NCBI GenBank assembly: GCA_016744065.1
Contig: JADGFA010000017.1
Location: 1 to 64,000 of the forward strand
Length of the DNA: 64,000 nucleotides
Source of the DNA: Gammaproteobacteria bacterium
GTDB taxonomy: Bacteria > Pseudomonadota > Gammaproteobacteria > SZUA-229
Reading direction: 5' to 3'
The position numbers and the translations under genes were made by a program. Positions 25,055 through 35,196 of this stretch are shown here, one piece after another; position 1 is the first letter of the stretch; every line of letters begins with the position of its first letter. The notes under the pieces were generated by a model. That model made no database searches. It saw only the letters and a list, made by a program, of their open reading frames with translations, and was not told where the DNA came from.

Positions 25055-27253
25055 ATGAAAAATCAGATATTGCAGCAGAAATATAATCAACGAGCTTTAA
25101 AAGATCGCATGGCGCGTTATTTTGTTGCAGTTGGTGGTGTTAGCGTCATTGTAGCCATCCTGTTAATTTTCTTTTATTTACTACAGGTTGTTATCCCCAT
25201 GTTTGAGTCGGCAGAAATGTCGGAGGAGCATTCATACAGGGTTACAGGCGAAGCCAGAGTAATGCATCTTGGGCTTGAAGAGCAGGGCACCATGGGTGTC
25301 AGGTTTATGGATAATGGAAATGTTGTCTTTTTTAAATCTGGCTCGGGTGAAATTGTAAAAGATGTAAATCTGAATTTATCAGCAAAAATTTCCAGTATTT
25401 CATTTAACCTTGATCGAGTAATACTGGGTTTAGATAATGGTTATGTAAAAATTGTTCGTTACGGCTTTGATTTAAGTTATCCGAATGATATACGCACGAT
25501 CACCCCTGTACTTGAGTTTCCTCTGGGGGAAGAGCTGATATTACTTGATGAATCAAAAAAAGCGTTAATTCAGATAGATATCCAGATTAACGAAGAAGGC
25601 TTAGGTATTGTTGCAAGGACACTGGACAACAGGCTGGTATATGCTCGTTATCAGCAGGAAGAGTCCTTTATAAGCGAAGAAGTGACTATTGAGCTTGAAT
25701 CAAGATCAGAGCGCTCTTTTGAAGAGACGATTAGTTCAATTGTATTAACGCCCGCATTAGATCATTTATATGCTGCAATTGATGGTGGTGTTCTTCGTGA
25801 TTACTCACTGGATGAAGAGGGTTTTAATGATAACCATACTGATTATAAAATTAGAAAAAACATTACTGAGCTTAAATTATTATTGGGTGGTACATCCCTT
25901 TTAATCGGTCTTGAAAATGGTGAAGTACAGCAATGGATGTCTGTTCGACACGAACATGGCAGGGTGTTTACTTTTATACGTAACTTTCATGAAACACAGT
26001 ATCCAGTTACGGAAATAGCAATTGAACAGCAACGTAAAGGCTTTGCTGTAGCAGATGAAAAAGGTGAGATTACGCTTTATTATGCGACCTCACAACGCAC
26101 TCTAACCAGTATCAATACAGCTGGGAAAATAATTACACACCTGGCCTGGTCTGCACGGGCTCAAAATTTACTGGCTGTAGATGATCAGGGGAAAATCTAT
26201 CTGTATGAAGTAGATAATGAATATCCGGAAATTTCATGGGATGTTTTGTGGGGAAAAATCTGGTACGAAGGATATGATGAGTCTGATTATATCTGGCAGT
26301 CTTCTGCTTCAACTAATGAATTTGAACCTAAGTTTAGTCTGATGCCATTAACATTTGGTACTGTAAAAGCTGCTTTTTATGCCATGTTATTTGCCGTGCC
26401 CGTTGCTATTTTGGGTGCCATGTTTACGGCACAGTTTATGGCGCCTCGTATGCGTCAGGTTGTTAAGCCATCAATTGAAATAATGGAAGCTTTACCCACG
26501 GTTATTTTAGGTTTTCTTGCTGGCTTGTGGTTAGCGCCTTACGTTGAAACGCATCTCGCAGGTATATTTACTTTACTTCTTATTTTGCCATTTGGTTTTA
26601 TTTTAAGTGCATGGATTTTTAGTTTGTTACCGAATAAATCAATTATTGATGGTTGGGAAGCCGCTTTATTAATACCTGTTGTTTTATTGTTGATCTGGTT
26701 ATCAATGATGTTAAGTGGGCCTGTTGAAAACCTGTTTTTTAATGGTGATATGCGTACTTATATGAGTGATGAGTGGGGCTTTAATTATGATCAGAGAAAT
26801 GCATTAGTTGTCGGTTTGATTATGGGGTTTGCTGTTATTCCGACTATCTTTTCAATAGCAGAAGATGCTATTTTTAGTGTGCCGCAACATTTGATTCGAG
26901 GATCACTGGCATTAGGTGCAAGTCGTTGGCAAACGATGTTAAGTGTTGTTATGCCTGCGGCAAGTCCAGCCATTTTCTCAGCCGTAATGATGGGATTTGG
27001 TCGCGCAGTCGGTGAGACTATGATTGTATTAATGGCGACAGGAAATACACCCTTAATGGATATGAGCATTTTTCAGGGTATGCGTACACTGGCTGCAAAT
27101 ATTGCAGTTGAGGTGCCAGAAGCTGAGGTCGCCAGTACGCATTATAGAATTCTGTTCCTGGCAGCATTTATTCTTTTTATGTTTACTTTTGTATTTAATA
27201 CCTTTGCAGAAATGATTCGTCATCGTCTGCGTAAAAAGTATAGTGGATTATAG
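25055..27253 (+). CDS. pstC: Phosphate ABC transporter permease PstC, long form
   Basis: Inner-membrane permease subunit of the high-affinity phosphate importer. At 732 residues it is more than twice E. coli PstC (319). After a first membrane helix (about residues 24-48) comes a ~375-residue extracytoplasmic insertion with repeated strand-turn patterns like a beta-propeller (GLDNGYVKIVRYG, GLENGEVQQWMS, VDDQGKIYLYEV). The permease proper starts near residue 428 (GTVKAAFYAMLFAVPVAILGAMF) and has the ABC coupling loop RGSLALGASRWQTMLSVVMPAASP. Such long PstC forms are usual in many gammaproteobacteria and are a single frame here. No ribosome-binding site is seen before ATG 25055; ATG 25109 is an alternative. 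Confidence 0.9.
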   Translation: MKNQILQQKYNQRALKDRMARYFVAVGGVSVIVAILLIFFYLLQVVIPMFESAEMSEEHSYRVTGEARVMHLGLEEQGTMGVRFMDNGNVVFFKSGSGEIVKDVNLNLSAKISSISFNLDRVILGLDNGYVKIVRYGFDLSYPNDIRTITPVLEFPLGEELILLDESKKALIQIDIQINEEGLGIVARTLDNRLVYARYQQEESFISEEVTIELESRSERSFEETISSIVLTPALDHLYAAIDGGVLRDYSLDEEGFNDNHTDYKIRKNITELKLLLGGTSLLIGLENGEVQQWMSVRHEHGRVFTFIRNFHETQYPVTEIAIEQQRKGFAVADEKGEITLYYATSQRTLTSINTAGKIITHLAWSARAQNLLAVDDQGKIYLYEVDNEYPEISWDVLWGKIWYEGYDESDYIWQSSASTNEFEPKFSLMPLTFGTVKAAFYAMLFAVPVAILGAMFTAQFMAPRMRQVVKPSIEIMEALPTVILGFLAGLWLAPYVETHLAGIFTLLLILPFGFILSAWIFSLLPNKSIIDGWEAALLIPVVLLLIWLSMMLSGPVENLFFNGDMRTYMSDEWGFNYDQRNALVVGLIMGFAVIPTIFSIAEDAIFSVPQHLIRGSLALGASRWQTMLSVVMPAASPAIFSAVMMGFGRAVGETMIVLMATGNTPLMDMSIFQGMRTLAANIAVEVPEAEVASTHYRILFLAAFILFMFTFVFNTFAEMIRHRLRKKYSGL

Positions 27254-27262
27254 GTTTCCTGA

Positions 27263-28900
27263 ATGAAAAACTGGTTTAATAGTGGAACGCCATGGATATG
27301 GCTAAATGCAGGTGCAATTTCAATTGCGTTGGTAGCTGTGTTTGGTTTATTGTTCCTGATACTTATTCGTGGTATGAGTCATTTCTGGCCAGCTAATGTA
27401 GAAGCATTTTATTACCAGAATGCAGAAAACTCATTAACTGTTATTGCTGAAATTATTGAATCAGAAACAGTGCCTGCAGATACTGTTCGTGATATTGATA
27501 TAAAAGAAGGAAACATTACCCGTTATTTAGTTAAAACGGGTAATCGTGATCTTCTTGGTAGTGATTTCAGGTGGTTATACGATATTGATCTTGTAAGATA
27601 TGAACAACCTGACAATGTTATGGTTTTAGAGCGTATCGAATGGGGTAATTTTTACGGCTATTTAAATTCAGTTTATGAATATGATACAAAGGTATCGAAT
27701 GAAGGTAATTTATGGTCAGAGTTTGAAAGCCGTTTAAAGCGCTCAGCAGATATTCGGCAACAGATATTAGATTTAGAGCAGGGTGAAATTGGTGCTATTA
27801 ACTATCAACTCGAACGTTTGCGTTTGAAGGAAAGACGTTTAATAATAGATAATGAATTATCAGATTCAGCATTAAATAAAATAACTGAGAAGCGCAAGGC
27901 TTTAAAAGTTGAATATGCCGGTTTATTAAAACAGACACAGGTGCTGTACCGGGATATTAATAGAGATTCAATACGTGCAACCGTTATGGACGGAAAAGTT
28001 GTTAGTATCCCACTGGAAAAAATTGTTAAGGCATGGCAGCCAAATAAATTTACTCTCATTGAAAAACTGAATTTTTATGTTAGTTCTTTATGGAGCTTTA
28101 TTGTAGAAAATCCTCGGGAAGCCAATACAGAAGGCGGTATATTTCCAGCTATATTTGGCACCGTTATGATGGTTATTCTAATGGCTATTTTAGTCACCCC
28201 ATTTGGCGTAATAGCAGCGGTTTATTTGCGTGAATATGCCAGGCAAGGTGTTGTTATAAGGCTTATTCGTATTGCCGTTAATAACCTGGCAGGTGTGCCA
28301 TCTATTGTATATGGTGTTTTTGGTTTAGGTTTTTTTGTGTACTTTCTTGGCGGTAATATTGATAGCCTGTTTTATCCTGAAGCTCAGCCCGCACCAACAT
28401 TTGGTACGCCGGGGTTGTTATGGTCATCGTTAACGCTTGCTCTATTAACGTTGCCAGTTGTAATTGTAGCTACTGAAGAGGGTTTATCACGTATTCCTGT
28501 CAGCTTACGTGAAGGTAGCCTTGGCTTAGGTGCAACAAAAGTAGAAACGTTATGGCTGGTCGTGTTACCTATGGCCAGTCCGGCAATTATGACGGGGTTA
28601 ATATTGGCTGTTGCACGTGCAGCAGGTGAAGTTGCTCCGTTAATGCTGGTCGGTGTGGTTAAGCTTGCTCCTGACTTACCTCTGGATGGAAATTTTCCGT
28701 TTTTACATCTTGATCGTAAGTTTATGCATTTAGGGTTTCATATTTATGATGTGGGATTTCAAAGCCCTAATGTTGAGGCAGCCAGACCGTTGGTTTATGC
28801 AACTTCATTTTTACTGGTTGTCGTTATAGTTGGATTGAATTTAACGGCAATAAATTTAAGAAATAAATTACGAGAAAAATATCGTGCATTGGATAATTAG
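27263..28900 (+). CDS. pstA: Phosphate ABC transporter permease PstA, long form
   Basis: Second permease subunit, 545 residues against 296 in E. coli. The first membrane helix (about residues 13-38) is followed by a ~250-residue extracytoplasmic region with a charged coiled-coil segment (SRLKRSADIRQQILDLEQGE onward, about residues 150-235). The permease core starts near residue 292 (IFGTVMMVILMAILVTPFG) and has the coupling motif REGSLGLGATKVETLWLVVLPMASP. It begins 9 bases after pstC. Both subunits having large periplasmic additions suggests that they pack together near PstS; this is inference from matching architecture. Confidence 0.9.
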   Translation: MKNWFNSGTPWIWLNAGAISIALVAVFGLLFLILIRGMSHFWPANVEAFYYQNAENSLTVIAEIIESETVPADTVRDIDIKEGNITRYLVKTGNRDLLGSDFRWLYDIDLVRYEQPDNVMVLERIEWGNFYGYLNSVYEYDTKVSNEGNLWSEFESRLKRSADIRQQILDLEQGEIGAINYQLERLRLKERRLIIDNELSDSALNKITEKRKALKVEYAGLLKQTQVLYRDINRDSIRATVMDGKVVSIPLEKIVKAWQPNKFTLIEKLNFYVSSLWSFIVENPREANTEGGIFPAIFGTVMMVILMAILVTPFGVIAAVYLREYARQGVVIRLIRIAVNNLAGVPSIVYGVFGLGFFVYFLGGNIDSLFYPEAQPAPTFGTPGLLWSSLTLALLTLPVVIVATEEGLSRIPVSLREGSLGLGATKVETLWLVVLPMASPAIMTGLILAVARAAGEVAPLMLVGVVKLAPDLPLDGNFPFLHLDRKFMHLGFHIYDVGFQSPNVEAARPLVYATSFLLVVVIVGLNLTAINLRNKLREKYRALDN

Positions 28901-28954
28901 GATTCCTGGTAGTTTGATTAACTATCAAATAGTAAATCAGTTGGAAATAAAGAT

Positions 28955-29776
28955 ATGAGTGAAGCTATAACAACTAAAATTGACAGTGCATTATTTACTG
29001 CTAATGAATCAGAAGAAGATACTGAAATATGCATGGATGTAAATAATTTGAGTCTGTATTATGGCGAAGCACAGGCATTAAAAGATATTAATTTTAAGCT
29101 AAAAAAGAATAAGGTGACTGCTTTTATTGGGCCAAGTGGCTGTGGTAAATCAACGCTTTTACGCTGTTTTAATCGAATGAATGATCTGGTTGATAGCGTA
29201 AAGGTAGAAGGTGAGATTATCCTTGATAATGAAAACATCTATGCGCCTGGTGTTGATGTAACGTCGTTGCGCCAACGCGTTGGTATGGTGTTTCAAAAGC
29301 CTAATCCATTTCCTATGAGTATTTTTGAAAATGTAGCTTACGGTTTACGGCTGCAGGGTTTTAAAAAACGACGGCTATTAGAAGAGAAAGTAGAGTGGGC
29401 GCTTAAAGGGGCTGCTCTATGGGATGAAGTAAAAGATCGGCTGGATGAAAGTGCATTGGGCATGTCTGGTGGACAGCAGCAACGACTTGTTATTGCTCGA
29501 GCTATTGCGATTGAGCCAGAAATAATATTACTTGATGAGCCTGCATCAGCACTGGATCCAATATCAACTTTAAAAATTGAAGAGCTTATTTACGAATTAA
29601 AATCTAATTATACCATTCTTATTGTCACTCATAATATGCAACAGGCAGCCCGTGTATCAGATGAGACTGCATTTATGTATATGGGCGAGATGATTGAGTT
29701 TGGTAATACTAATACCATATTCACCAATCCCGCTAAAAAGCAAACAGAAGATTATATAACTGGCCGTTACGGTTAG
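28955..29776 (+). CDS. pstB: Phosphate ABC transporter ATP-binding protein
   Basis: ATPase subunit that powers phosphate import. Walker A is GPSGCGKST, the ABC signature is MSGGQQQR and Walker B is [12 protein letters not shown], followed by the switch His in [13 protein letters not shown]. Phosphate-specific sequences [10 protein letters not shown] and [21 protein letters not shown] identify PstB rather than another ABC ATPase. The 273-residue protein has a ~35-residue N-terminal extension before [10 protein letters not shown], compared with 257 in E. coli. It is the third gene of the pst cluster and is followed 10 bases on by phoU. Confidence 0.96.
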   Translation: MSEAITTKIDSALFTANESEEDTEICMDVNNLSLYYGEAQALKDINFKLKKNKVTAFIGPSGCGKSTLLRCFNRMNDLVDSVKVEGEIILDNENIYAPGVDVTSLRQRVGMVFQKPNPFPMSIFENVAYGLRLQGFKKRRLLEEKVEWALKGAALWDEVKDRLDESALGMSGGQQQRLVIARAIAIEPEIILLDEPASALDPISTLKIEELIYELKSNYTILIVTHNMQQAARVSDETAFMYMGEMIEFGNTNTIFTNPAKKQTEDYITGRYG

Positions 29777-29786
29777 AGGTTAAATT

Positions 29787-30509
29787 ATGGATAACACAAA
29801 TAATAGTCAGCATATTTCACATAAATTTGACCAGGAAATGGAAGACCTTCGAAATAAGGTCTTAAAAATGGGGGGGCTGGTTGAACAACAAATAGGTGGT
29901 GCAATAGAAGCCTTGCAAAGCGTTAATGCGATTGGTGCAGAAGAGATTATTCTGCGTGATCATAAAGTGAATGCACTCGAGGTGATAATAGATGAAGCGT
30001 GTACTCAAATATTAGCCAGACGTCAACCTGCAGCATCGGATTTAAGGATGGTTGTTGCCGTTATTAAAACGATTACCGATTTGGAGCGTATTGGTGATGA
30101 AGCTGAAAAAATTGCTAAAATGGCACTAAATATTGCGGAAGAAGATGCCGGTTTTAATAGTCGTTATTCGGGTATCAGTCATCTTGGAAATCATGTTCAC
30201 AAAATGGTGCATGATGTGCTGGATGCTTATGCCAGACAGGATGTAGATGCGGCAATAAAAGTAGTGCGTGCCGATGATAAAGCGGATGTAGAATATCAGG
30301 ACTTAATACGCTTGCTCATCACATTTATGATGGAAGACCCTCGGCGAATTTCTGAAGTGCTAGATGTTATATGGGCTGCCCGTGCATTAGAAAGAATTGG
30401 TGATCATGCTAAAAATATTGGTGAATATGTAATATATCTTGTTAAAGGAAAGGATGTTCGCCATTTAGATCTTGATGAAGTTGAAAAAATATTTTCTCTT
30501 GATAATTAA
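29787..30509 (+). CDS. phoU: Phosphate transport regulator PhoU
   Basis: A 240-residue, all-helical protein with two PhoU repeats (about residues 20-110 and 120-220). The metal-binding signature acidic motifs appear as KTITDLERIGDEAEKIA in the first and ARALERIGDHAKNIGEYV in the second. PhoU links the Pst transporter with the PhoR kinase and represses the Pho response when phosphate is plentiful. It lies between pstB and phoB with short gaps, a usual position. A GAGG-type site precedes the ATG. Confidence 0.95.
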   Translation: MDNTNNSQHISHKFDQEMEDLRNKVLKMGGLVEQQIGGAIEALQSVNAIGAEEIILRDHKVNALEVIIDEACTQILARRQPAASDLRMVVAVIKTITDLERIGDEAEKIAKMALNIAEEDAGFNSRYSGISHLGNHVHKMVHDVLDAYARQDVDAAIKVVRADDKADVEYQDLIRLLITFMMEDPRRISEVLDVIWAARALERIGDHAKNIGEYVIYLVKGKDVRHLDLDEVEKIFSLDN

Positions 30510-30588
30510 AATTAAAGTTTAAAGTGTCACTTCTGATATATGTATTTTGAGTGATGAGACTATTAATACTAATGATATACTGGATATT

Positions 30589-31269
30589 ATGAAACATGCA
30601 TCGCTATTAATCGTAGAAGACGATATAGGCATTCAGGAAATGCTTCATTTTTCTTTAACTCAGGAAGGTTATACTATTCATTCAGCTTATTCTGTAAAAG
30701 AGGGTTGGGAGCTTATTGAGAATAAAGCAATTGATCTGGTTTTACTTGACTGGATGTTGCCTGATAATAGTGGTATTGATTTATTGCATCGTATTCGTAA
30801 GTATCATTCCAAATTGCCTGTCATTATGGTTACAGCTAAAACTGAAGAAGAAGATCGTGTTTTAGGTCTGGATGTGGGGGCGGATGATTATGTAACCAAG
30901 CCTTTTTCAGTGCGTGAGCTTAATTCAAGAATTCAGGCGATTTTACGACGCTCAATGCCTGATGAGCAACCTATACAAATTGGAGACCTGTTTCTTGATC
31001 CGGTTAGTCACCGTGTCAAGGTGGGGGAAACGCAGATTGATCTTTCGCCTACAGAGTTTCGTTTATTACATTATTTTATGGGGCATACGGATAGAGTGTT
31101 TTCTCGAGCGCAATTACTGGATCAGGTATGGGGGGAACAGGTATATGTAGAAGAGCGTACAGTTGATGTACATATTCGTCGCTTACGTAAACAGTTACAG
31201 CCATTTCAAATGGATACCTTATTACAAACTGTACATGGTAGTGGTTATCGGTTTTCTAAGCAGTTTTAA
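30589..31269 (+). CDS. phoB: Phosphate response regulator PhoB
   Basis: OmpR-type response regulator that binds Pho boxes. The receiver domain (about residues 1-120) has the acidic pocket VEDD, the phosphoacceptor Asp54 in LLDWMLPD, TAKTEEED and the KPF Lys. The C-terminal winged helix (about 130-226) contains LSPTEFRLLHYFM and ERTVDVHIRRLRKQL, typical of PhoB. I choose ATG 30589 (226 residues, MKHASLLIVEDD) because it gives the normal N-terminus; a TTG at 30547 would add 14 residues without family support. phoR follows directly. Confidence 0.94.
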   Translation: MKHASLLIVEDDIGIQEMLHFSLTQEGYTIHSAYSVKEGWELIENKAIDLVLLDWMLPDNSGIDLLHRIRKYHSKLPVIMVTAKTEEEDRVLGLDVGADDYVTKPFSVRELNSRIQAILRRSMPDEQPIQIGDLFLDPVSHRVKVGETQIDLSPTEFRLLHYFMGHTDRVFSRAQLLDQVWGEQVYVEERTVDVHIRRLRKQLQPFQMDTLLQTVHGSGYRFSKQF

Positions 31270-31271
31270 TA

Positions 31272-32531
31272 ATGATGCTATCTGCCAGTTTACACCGTGA
31301 GGTTACTTTTTTAGTAGTATGGATGTTATTCATGCTGGTGTTCGGTGTTATTTTCGATATGCTTATGTTTACCTTGTTCACAGGTTTATCAAGTTATGTT
31401 GTATGGCATTTGTATAATCTAAATCGGCTCGTTAACTGGTTAAATAAACCCTCTAAAAATACACCTGAAGCAATGGGTGTCTGGGATGAAGCGTTTTTTC
31501 AATTACATAATCAGTACAAGCGGCAAAGAAAATCACGTAAAAAATTAACTAAAATTCTTAAGCAATTTCAAAAGTCTACTCAAGCGTTGCCTTATGCGAC
31601 GATTGTTTTAAATTCAAATAATGAAATTGAGTGGTTTAATCCCGCGTCTAAAAAGTTATTTGGTCTTCGGGCTGGCCTTGATGTTGGCCAGCGTGTTGAC
31701 AATTTGATTAGGCAGCCTGAATTTAACATATATTTAAATAATAAAAAATTTTCCAAACCACTTGAATTTGATAACCAGAATAAAAAAATATTATTGAATA
31801 TTACTGGTTATGGGAAAGGCCAGCATTTGTTAAGTGCCAGGGATATTACGCAGCGTACGCAACTTGACGAAATGCGTCGAGATTTTATTTCTAATGCATC
31901 TCATGAGTTGCGGACACCGATTACTGTTATGTCTGGCTATATTGAAATACTACAAAACAGTGTTAATGAAGAAAATAAATACCCTGTTGAAAAAATATAT
32001 CAACAAACCGTTCGTATGGAAAAAATAATTTCTGAATTAATAGAGTTGGCTAAGCTTGAAACTTCAATGTTTATTGATATGGATGAAAAAATTGATATAA
32101 CTGTATTATTAAATGAAGTTTATAATGAAGCTTTGGCCCTTGATCAGGGAGAGCATGAAATAATACTGGATATAGGGGTTATTAATATTCATGGCAGTTA
32201 TGAGGAAATACGTACTGCCATTTCAAATTTATTAACGAATGCTATTCGTTACACACCTGAGAAAGGAGTAATAAAATTAACCAGCTCATCAGATGTAACA
32301 GGATCTTATATACATGTAGAAGATAATGGCTCGGGTATAGGTTATGAGCATATACTACGGTTAACAGAGCGTTTTTACAGGGTTGATGAAGGTCGATCAA
32401 GAGAAAAAGGCGGTACAGGTTTGGGTTTGGCTATTGTTAAACAGATACTTGATCGTCATGGAGCTGTATTGCATATTAAAAGTGAATTAGGTGAAGGCAG
32501 TTTATTTAGTTGTTTCTTTCCGTCTGTATAA
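31272..32531 (+). CDS. phoR: Phosphate sensor histidine kinase PhoR
   Basis: Inner-membrane kinase partner of PhoB. Two hydrophobic segments lie within residues 10-48, with almost no periplasmic loop, as in E. coli PhoR. A PAS domain (about residues 105-195, LPYATIVLNSNNEIEWFNPA) is followed by the dimerisation helix with the phosphorylated His211 in SNASHELRTPITVM. The ATPase domain shows the N box AISNLLTNAIRYTP, G1 VEDNGSGIG and G2 GGTGLGLAIVKQI. At 419 residues it is close to E. coli (431). It starts 2 bases after phoB; the next gene, pstS, has its own promoter. Confidence 0.94.
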   Translation: MMLSASLHREVTFLVVWMLFMLVFGVIFDMLMFTLFTGLSSYVVWHLYNLNRLVNWLNKPSKNTPEAMGVWDEAFFQLHNQYKRQRKSRKKLTKILKQFQKSTQALPYATIVLNSNNEIEWFNPASKKLFGLRAGLDVGQRVDNLIRQPEFNIYLNNKKFSKPLEFDNQNKKILLNITGYGKGQHLLSARDITQRTQLDEMRRDFISNASHELRTPITVMSGYIEILQNSVNEENKYPVEKIYQQTVRMEKIISELIELAKLETSMFIDMDEKIDITVLLNEVYNEALALDQGEHEIILDIGVINIHGSYEEIRTAISNLLTNAIRYTPEKGVIKLTSSSDVTGSYIHVEDNGSGIGYEHILRLTERFYRVDEGRSREKGGTGLGLAIVKQILDRHGAVLHIKSELGEGSLFSCFFPSV

Positions 32532-32585
32532 GTTTTAATTTTATGATTACAGGCATTAGATGTTATGTTCGTAACGTTAACAAAA

Positions 32586-32614
32586 TTGTAATAACTTTGT
32601 CATTTTACATTCAT
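32586..32614 (+). promoter_or_regulatory. Pho box of three 11-bp-phased repeats upstream of pstS
   Basis: TTGTAAT (32586-32592), TTGTCAT (32597-32603) and CATTCAT (32608-32614) start exactly 11 bp apart. This is the spacing of PhoB-binding direct repeats of the CTGTCAT type. The array lies 46 bp upstream of the pstS ATG, a typical place over the -35 region. Confidence 0.8.
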
Positions 32615-32660
32615 ATTTTTCCAACAATATGCTCATACTTTAAAATTGGAGTCTTAAATA

Positions 32661-33638
32661 ATGAAAAAAAATAAAATTATAACGGCATTGGCTACAACTG
32701 TAGTTTGTGTTGGCATGATGATAACAGGTGCTGCTTTAGCTGTAACTGTAGATAAAAATGTACCCGAATATAAATCAGTTAGTGGTATATCGGGTAACTT
32801 ATCCAGTGTTGGTTCTGATACATTAGCTAATTTAATGACGTTATGGGCAGAGTCATTTAAACGTGCTTATCCCAATGTAAATATTCAGATACAGGCAGCG
32901 GGTTCTTCTACTGCGCCCCCGGCTTTGACCGAAGCAACTTCAAACTTTGGTCCAATGAGTCGTAAAATGAAATCTAAAGAGATTGCCGCATTTGAAGATC
33001 GCTATGGTTATAAGCCATTGGCTATTCCTGTTGCGATTGATGCCTTAGCTGTATATGTAAATAAAGATAATCCAGTAAAAGGCATGAGTATTGCTGATGT
33101 TGATGCGATATTTTCATCTACAAGAAAATGCGGTGCTGAAGATAATATTACTAAATGGGGTGGTCTGGGCATGACAGGTGCCTGGAAGAGTCGTGATATT
33201 CAAATGTATGGCCGTAATTCTGTTTCTGGCACATATGGCTATTTTAAGAAAAAAGCACTTTGTAAAGGTGATTATAAAAACAACGTTAATGAGCAGCCCG
33301 GTTCGGCCTCAGTTGTGCAGTCTGTGAGTAGCTCTGTTAATGGTATTGGTTATTCTGGTATTGGCTATAAAACATCAGGTGTGAGAGCTGTGCCATTACG
33401 TAAGAAAGCATCGGGTAAGTTTATTGATGCCTCTCCTGAAAATGCAGTAGCGGGTACTTATCCATTATCACGCTTCCTGTATGTTTATGTGAACAAGCAT
33501 CCAAATAAAGACCTGGCTCCATTACAAAAGGAATTTATGAAGTTGATTTTATCTAAACAGGGGCAGGAAGTTGTTATAAAAGATGGTTATATTCCATTGC
33601 CCGCCAAGGCTGTTGAAAAGTACCTGAAGCAGTTGTAA
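32661..33638 (+). CDS. pstS: Periplasmic phosphate-binding protein PstS
   Basis: Periplasmic receptor that delivers phosphate to PstCAB. A signal peptide occupies about the first 27 residues (Lys-rich start, hydrophobic core, cleavage after GAALA). Phosphate-contact segments [34 protein letters not shown] and [13 protein letters not shown] are present. Length 325 fits the PstS type common in marine gammaproteobacteria. It is unusual relative to E. coli in being the last gene of the locus, behind phoB-phoR, with its own Pho box and a strong terminator, which would permit higher expression than the membrane subunits. Confidence 0.95.
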   Translation: MKKNKIITALATTVVCVGMMITGAALAVTVDKNVPEYKSVSGISGNLSSVGSDTLANLMTLWAESFKRAYPNVNIQIQAAGSSTAPPALTEATSNFGPMSRKMKSKEIAAFEDRYGYKPLAIPVAIDALAVYVNKDNPVKGMSIADVDAIFSSTRKCGAEDNITKWGGLGMTGAWKSRDIQMYGRNSVSGTYGYFKKKALCKGDYKNNVNEQPGSASVVQSVSSSVNGIGYSGIGYKTSGVRAVPLRKKASGKFIDASPENAVAGTYPLSRFLYVYVNKHPNKDLAPLQKEFMKLILSKQGQEVVIKDGYIPLPAKAVEKYLKQL

Positions 33639-33688
33639 GTTTATATTTATGGGTCGCTAACAGAAGGGACTCATATTTTAAACCTTGA

Positions 33689-33717
33689 AAAGGGTGGCAC
33701 TAGTGCCACCCTTTTTT
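33689..33717 (+). terminator. Strong terminator after pstS
   Basis: AAAGGGTGGCACT (33689-33701) and AGTGCCACCCTTT (33702-33714) form a perfect 26-bp palindrome followed by a T-run. It closes the pst-pho locus 50 bp after pstS. Confidence 0.92.
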
Positions 33718-33857
33718 GTTCTGGATTTTTAATAAAGTATATTTTTTATATTTAGATATAGGTGCTGACACTTAAGAGTGTATTGTAATAAGCCATATCC
33801 GCTTATGTTAAATTCTTATATAATCATGGGCTAATTATTATTTAGTAGCGGATTTTT

Positions 33858-35171
33858 ATGTCTCAAATCGATTATATCGTAAAACCCGGTGGTCAACTTT
33901 CAGGCGAGTTTCGTGTGCCAGGTGATAAATCAATATCTCATCGTTCTATTATGTTTGGTGCAATAGCGGATGGAACTACTCATGTTACTGGCTTTTTGCA
34001 GGGGGAGGATAGCTTAAATACCCTGAGAGCTTTTCGCGCGATGGGGGTAAAAATTGAGGGGCCAGATGATAATGGTGAAGTCACTATACACGGCGTGGGT
34101 ATTGATGGCTTAAAAGAGCCTGAAGGTGAAATTGATCTGGGTAACTCTGGTACTTCAATTCGTTTAATGTCAGGTTTACTTTCTGCTCAGTCATTTGACG
34201 TTGTATTGAGTGGAGATAGTTCATTGTCCAGGCGCCCAATGAAAAGAGTAACTGAGCCACTTGCGTTAATGGGGGTGCAGGTTGATACCGGTGAGGGTGG
34301 GCGACCGCCATTAAAAATTAGTGGTGGTAGTGTAATTAACGGTATTGATTACACTATGCCCATGGCCAGTGCTCAGGTTAAAAGCTGCGTGTTACTGGCG
34401 GGTATGTATGCTAAAGGCCAAACCTGTGTAACCGAGCCGGCAACTACCCGTGACCATACTGAGCGAATGTTAAATGCATTTGGGTATGCTGTGGAAACAA
34501 ATGCTAATCAGATGTGTATTCAGGGTGGGGGGCGTTTAACTGCCTGTGATATCGATGTGCCAGCAGATATTTCTTCGGCTGCTTTTTATATGGTAGGTGC
34601 CAGTATAGCTGAAAACTCAGATATCACGCTGCAACATGTAGGTGTTAACCCAACTCGAACCGGTGTTATTGATATCCTGAAACTCATGGGAGCTAATATT
34701 GAATTGCTTAATGAGCGAATAGTCGGTGGCGAGCCTGTGGCTGATATACGCATTCGTAGCGCTCAGTTAAAAGGAATTAATGTGCCTGAAGCGCTTGTGC
34801 CACTGGCAATTGATGAGTTTCCTGTGTTATTTGTAGCGGCTGCCTACGCTGAAGGTAAAACAGTGATTACCGGTGCTGAGGAGCTTAGAGTTAAAGAGTC
34901 TGATCGTATCCAGGTTATGGCAGATGGTTTACAGGCAATTGGTGTGAATGCTGAAGCAACATCTGACGGTATGATTATTAATGGTGGCCCAGTTATGGGT
35001 GGTAAGGTGCATAGCCGGGATGATCATCGTATAGCAATGGCGTTTACCATGGCGGGCTTATGTGCGAAATCAGATATTATTATTGAAGATTGTGAGAACG
35101 TGAATACCTCATTTCCTGATTTTATCGGTATTGCAAATAGAGCTGGGATTAGTGTTTCAATATTGAAATAA
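33858..35171 (+). CDS. aroA: 3-phosphoshikimate 1-carboxyvinyltransferase (EPSP synthase)
   Basis: Condenses shikimate-3-phosphate with phosphoenolpyruvate in aromatic amino acid synthesis. Signatures are VPGDKSISHRSIMFGAIADG near the N-terminus, LGNSGTSIRLMSGLLS and the second family motif RVKESDRIQVMADGL, then SRDDHRIAMAF. Length 437 is normal. The stretch DLGNSGTSIRLMSGLL reads as the class II type (NSGTS with Ala/Ser differences) rather than the E. coli class I pattern NAGTAMR. It heads an aroA-cmk-rpsA arrangement that is conserved in gammaproteobacteria, although a GC-rich structured element now lies between aroA and cmk. Confidence 0.95.
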   Translation: MSQIDYIVKPGGQLSGEFRVPGDKSISHRSIMFGAIADGTTHVTGFLQGEDSLNTLRAFRAMGVKIEGPDDNGEVTIHGVGIDGLKEPEGEIDLGNSGTSIRLMSGLLSAQSFDVVLSGDSSLSRRPMKRVTEPLALMGVQVDTGEGGRPPLKISGGSVINGIDYTMPMASAQVKSCVLLAGMYAKGQTCVTEPATTRDHTERMLNAFGYAVETNANQMCIQGGGRLTACDIDVPADISSAAFYMVGASIAENSDITLQHVGVNPTRTGVIDILKLMGANIELLNERIVGGEPVADIRIRSAQLKGINVPEALVPLAIDEFPVLFVAAAYAEGKTVITGAEELRVKESDRIQVMADGLQAIGVNAEATSDGMIINGGPVMGGKVHSRDDHRIAMAFTMAGLCAKSDIIIEDCENVNTSFPDFIGIANRAGISVSILK

Positions 35172-35196
35172 TTCTAGTTATGATGCATAACTCCTC

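Noticed and set aside
25055-27253. PstC as a fusion or as two separate genes with a propeller protein
   Set aside because: A single uninterrupted frame with one leading membrane helix; long PstC forms of this type are usual in gammaproteobacteria.
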